A stretch of DNA of 64,000 nt from Neptunicoccus cionae (GTDB lineage: Bacteria; Pseudomonadota; Alphaproteobacteria; Rhodobacterales; Rhodobacteraceae), in assembly GCF_002860325.1 (NCBI RefSeq), contig NZ_PKOJ01000008.1:210063-274062 (forward strand). The letters run 5' to 3'. Both the position numbers and the translations under genes were made by a program. Under the pieces are notes generated by a model. The model saw nothing but the letters and a program-made list of their open reading frames with translations. It made no database searches and had not been told where the DNA came from. Below, piece after piece: positions 62,260 through 64,000 of the stretch (positions are counted from its first letter, which is position 1; each line of letters starts with the position of its first letter).

Positions 62260-63282
62260 TTAAGCTGTTTTCAAGTTCTTAATCAGTTCTTCTTTGCGAT
62301 GCTTATCAATAGGCAGGTATGATCCCATCGTCACCGCCATGTTTTCATGCCCGATGTTCATTCCCCATGCCTTGAACTCCTCTACTGTTTTGCACCGATC
62401 ATTCGCCATTTTGACTAACGTGGTGCGAAAGGCATGTGGCGTATACTCCGGCAACTGCACCATCGCAAAGGCATTGCGGATGATCTTGTTCAGCGGCGTT
62501 GTTGTTGAGAACGGATCACGGGATAATCCCGTTTTGATAAAACCGCCTGTTTCTGCTAGCCCCATTTGAGCCTTAGGAAACACCGCATCCGTCGGATCAA
62601 AGAACTTCACAGCACGCAGAAATTCAATCCATGCCGTAAAGCACTCAAGATAGGCCGGATTCACCGGGAAGAATGTCGTGTCGATAGCTTTCGCGGCTTT
62701 GGTATTCACCTCGCGGGGATCTTGGAACACTTTGCCATGAAAGAGATCAACATGTTTGAGCCGAAGGGAAGCCACAGCCCCCACGCGCGCGCCTGTGAGC
62801 ATAAAGAAGGCAAACAACGCTTTGTCGCGCCTGTCGTACTCCGTGGCGCTGGGCATGGCTTGGAAGGCGTGAAATGCGGCTTCTGGCGTTGGCGCTTTCT
62901 TCTCATTCGCGGTATGCGCTATTCGTGCCGATTTACGATTGTTATTGAAATAACGGGTATCACTATAGGTCAGAACCTTTTTGTATCCCGTTTGCCCAGC
63001 GAGCCAATGAAAGAATTTCCGTACTAGGGCTAAGGTTGCGTCAATTGTCGAATGGCTCAATTGCTGCCCACGTTGGTTTTTTGCCTGGGAAAGAGTAATC
63101 TTGAATTTGGCGGCTTGCTCAACATGAAACCGCTTGAATGGCTTGAATCCAGTAGATTGCTCAAACTTCAAAATTGCGGCAAGAACCTTGTCCGTGGACT
63201 TAACATCCAGCCCTTCGGCTTGCTCCAGATAGAACACATATTTACGTTTCATCCGTTCATTTTCTTCAACAACTTTTCTCAT
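62260..63282 (-). CDS. Tyrosine recombinase (integrase)
   Basis: 340 residues. N-terminal SAM-like core-binding region, then a catalytic domain with Arg166 (TGARVGAVASL), the HxxR box His283-Arg286 (PHAFRTT), a later His (NIGHENM) and the nucleophile Tyr322 (GSYLPI). All key residues are present. It would integrate or excise the surrounding element at an att site. Downstream on the same strand, 139 bp on, is the restriction operon; two small DNA-binding proteins precede it. The nearby target, for example a tRNA gene, is not in the window. Confidence 0.9.
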   Translation of the reverse strand: MRKVVEENERMKRKYVFYLEQAEGLDVKSTDKVLAAILKFEQSTGFKPFKRFHVEQAAKFKITLSQAKNQRGQQLSHSTIDATLALVRKFFHWLAGQTGYKKVLTYSDTRYFNNNRKSARIAHTANEKKAPTPEAAFHAFQAMPSATEYDRRDKALFAFFMLTGARVGAVASLRLKHVDLFHGKVFQDPREVNTKAAKAIDTTFFPVNPAYLECFTAWIEFLRAVKFFDPTDAVFPKAQMGLAETGGFIKTGLSRDPFSTTTPLNKIIRNAFAMVQLPEYTPHAFRTTLVKMANDRCKTVEEFKAWGMNIGHENMAVTMGSYLPIDKHRKEELIKNLKTA

Positions 63283-63387
63283 TGCAGTTTCCTTTCTTAT
63301 TTGTGGATCAGGTGACCGGATTTAGGGCTGTTAGGCGGGGTTGGAGAAAGTGCGGTTTCCAACTGGAATTGAGGGGTTCGCATAGGC

Positions 63388-63807
63388 TCAAGATGCGCCC
63401 TTGATCGCAATTTCGTATATGGCGCTTAATTTGCCCAAGCCGGCTTTACTGGTGAACCGATGTAACGGCCCCTCACAGTGCCCGCATATCCCCATTAAAT
63501 TCCCCCGAACTTCTGTTATGGGGATGTAGTCCACCATCGCCCCTAGCGGCTTTCTGTGCGCCTTACACTTGAAGCAAAACATCTCGTCTAAAGCGCCCTT
63601 AGAAGAACGTTTGATCTGTTTGCTTTCGATATAGGCAATGAGTGCAGCGCCCAAAATGAAATGAGGTTTACTGGCTGTCATTACGTCCAGCCCCTTCGAG
63701 CGCCACGCCCGTACCGTGTGGCCAGTGATGCCGAGTAAATCGCCAGCTTCGTCATAGGTGTACAGACGATCCTTTTTGACAAGTCGCGACGAAATACGCT
63801 TGGCCAT
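63388..63807 (-). CDS. Small DNA-binding protein with HTH and zinc-ribbon motifs
   Basis: 139 residues. Residues ~14-60 form a helix-turn-helix (LYTYDEAGDLLGITGHTVRAW), of the MerR/excisionase kind. The second half has CFKC and CGHC pairs about 33 residues apart, a probable zinc ribbon. Upstream of and co-directional with the recombinase. Its start overlaps the stop of the next small gene (TAATG). Function could be directionality factor or regulator of the element; not established. Confidence 0.75.
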   Translation of the reverse strand: MAKRISSRLVKKDRLYTYDEAGDLLGITGHTVRAWRSKGLDVMTASKPHFILGAALIAYIESKQIKRSSKGALDEMFCFKCKAHRKPLGAMVDYIPITEVRGNLMGICGHCEGPLHRFTSKAGLGKLSAIYEIAIKGAS

Positions 63808-63950
63808 TAGAGCACCTCCCCTTTGGAAGGCTCAACGCGCCGGGCCTCTGCCCAATCATTGAGATCAGATCCGCGATAAATGATTTTCCGGCCTAACTTA
63901 TAGAAAGCTGGCCCTATTCCCTTATGACGCCATTGTGAGCTGCTCCCCAT
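63807..63950 (-). CDS. Very small excisionase/AlpA-like DNA-binding protein, possibly truncated
   Basis: 47 residues from ATG 63950: SSQWRHKGIGPAFYKLGRKI followed by IIYRGSDLNDWAEARR matches the second half of AlpA/excisionase-type winged-HTH proteins (W-R-x-x-G-x-GP-x-F-x-KLG and YR-x-x-DL-x-x-W). The usual first helix (about 20 residues) is missing, and a TAA stop lies in frame 27 bases upstream of the ATG, so the gene has either lost its N-terminus or is frameshifted near the right edge of the window. Overlaps the next gene by TAATG. Confidence 0.65.
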   Translation of the reverse strand: MGSSSQWRHKGIGPAFYKLGRKIIYRGSDLNDWAEARRVEPSKGEVL

Positions 63951-64000
63951 TTGTCGGACAGGATCTGGCGTAAATTAAGCTACTCTCTGCTCCTGCTGAT

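Overview
The window looks like a chromosomal segment of a marine alphaproteobacterium, most likely a Rhodobacterales (Roseobacter-type) species. Reasons: a TRAP transporter operon, a compact ureDABCEFG cluster, an alphaproteobacterial-style LuxI-family synthase, DCC/HTTM neighbours, and the codon style of the housekeeping-type genes. This assignment is inference; there is no rRNA or marker gene. I saw no tRNA, rRNA or CRISPR array.

Region 1 (1-23.1 kb, minus strand): two tandem paralogous genes for giant, Asp-rich repeat proteins. The downstream one is cut by the left edge of the window (1,169 codons visible). The complete one spans 17.8 kb and encodes 5,932 residues: about 95 degenerate 56-residue units, then a block of RTX calcium-binding repeats and a C-terminal tail typical of type I secreted proteins. 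A 1.75 kb non-coding stretch separates them and a clear hairpin terminator follows the complete gene. Within the repeat tract three copies of a five-unit block show higher-order duplication.

Region 2 (23.9-28.6 kb): a tightly overlapping minus-strand operon (flavin monooxygenase, BASS-family transporter, NAD-dependent epimerase, SDR) faces a divergent TetR gene across a perfect inverted repeat, the likely operator.

Region 3 (28.6-41.9 kb): an XRE regulator faces a long plus-strand run. It opens with a TRAP transporter (dctP, dctQ, dctM), followed by PyrK-like and class 1B PyrD-like proteins, an M20-family carbamoyl-amide hydrolase, an orotate phosphoribosyltransferase and a small unknown protein. 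This set fits uptake and reductive breakdown or salvage of orotate or a related pyrimidine. The urease operon (ureD, A, B, C, E, F, G) follows, so the two modules together look like nitrogen scavenging.

Region 4 (41.9-52.4 kb): a NAD(P)-binding protein and an aldehyde dehydrogenase, then a signalling cluster: histidine kinase plus single-domain receiver, a LuxI-family acyl-homoserine-lactone synthase, a hybrid kinase with its own REC and HPt domains preceded by a small periplasmic molybdopterin-fold protein, a LuxR-type response regulator, and an orphan HPt protein that resembles the HPt domain of the hybrid kinase.

Region 5 (52.9-57.7 kb): surface or envelope genes: a glycosidase-like protein without a Sec signal, an HTTM membrane protein, a DCC-family protein and an acyltransferase-3 protein.

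Region 6 (57.9-64 kb): AT-richer accessory DNA, probably part of an integrated island. It carries a DUF262/HNH (GmrSD-like) protein, a type ISP restriction enzyme that appears to have lost its second helicase lobe and entire methyltransferase by an in-frame internal deletion, a tyrosine recombinase, and two small DNA-binding proteins. The right-hand end of the island lies outside the window.
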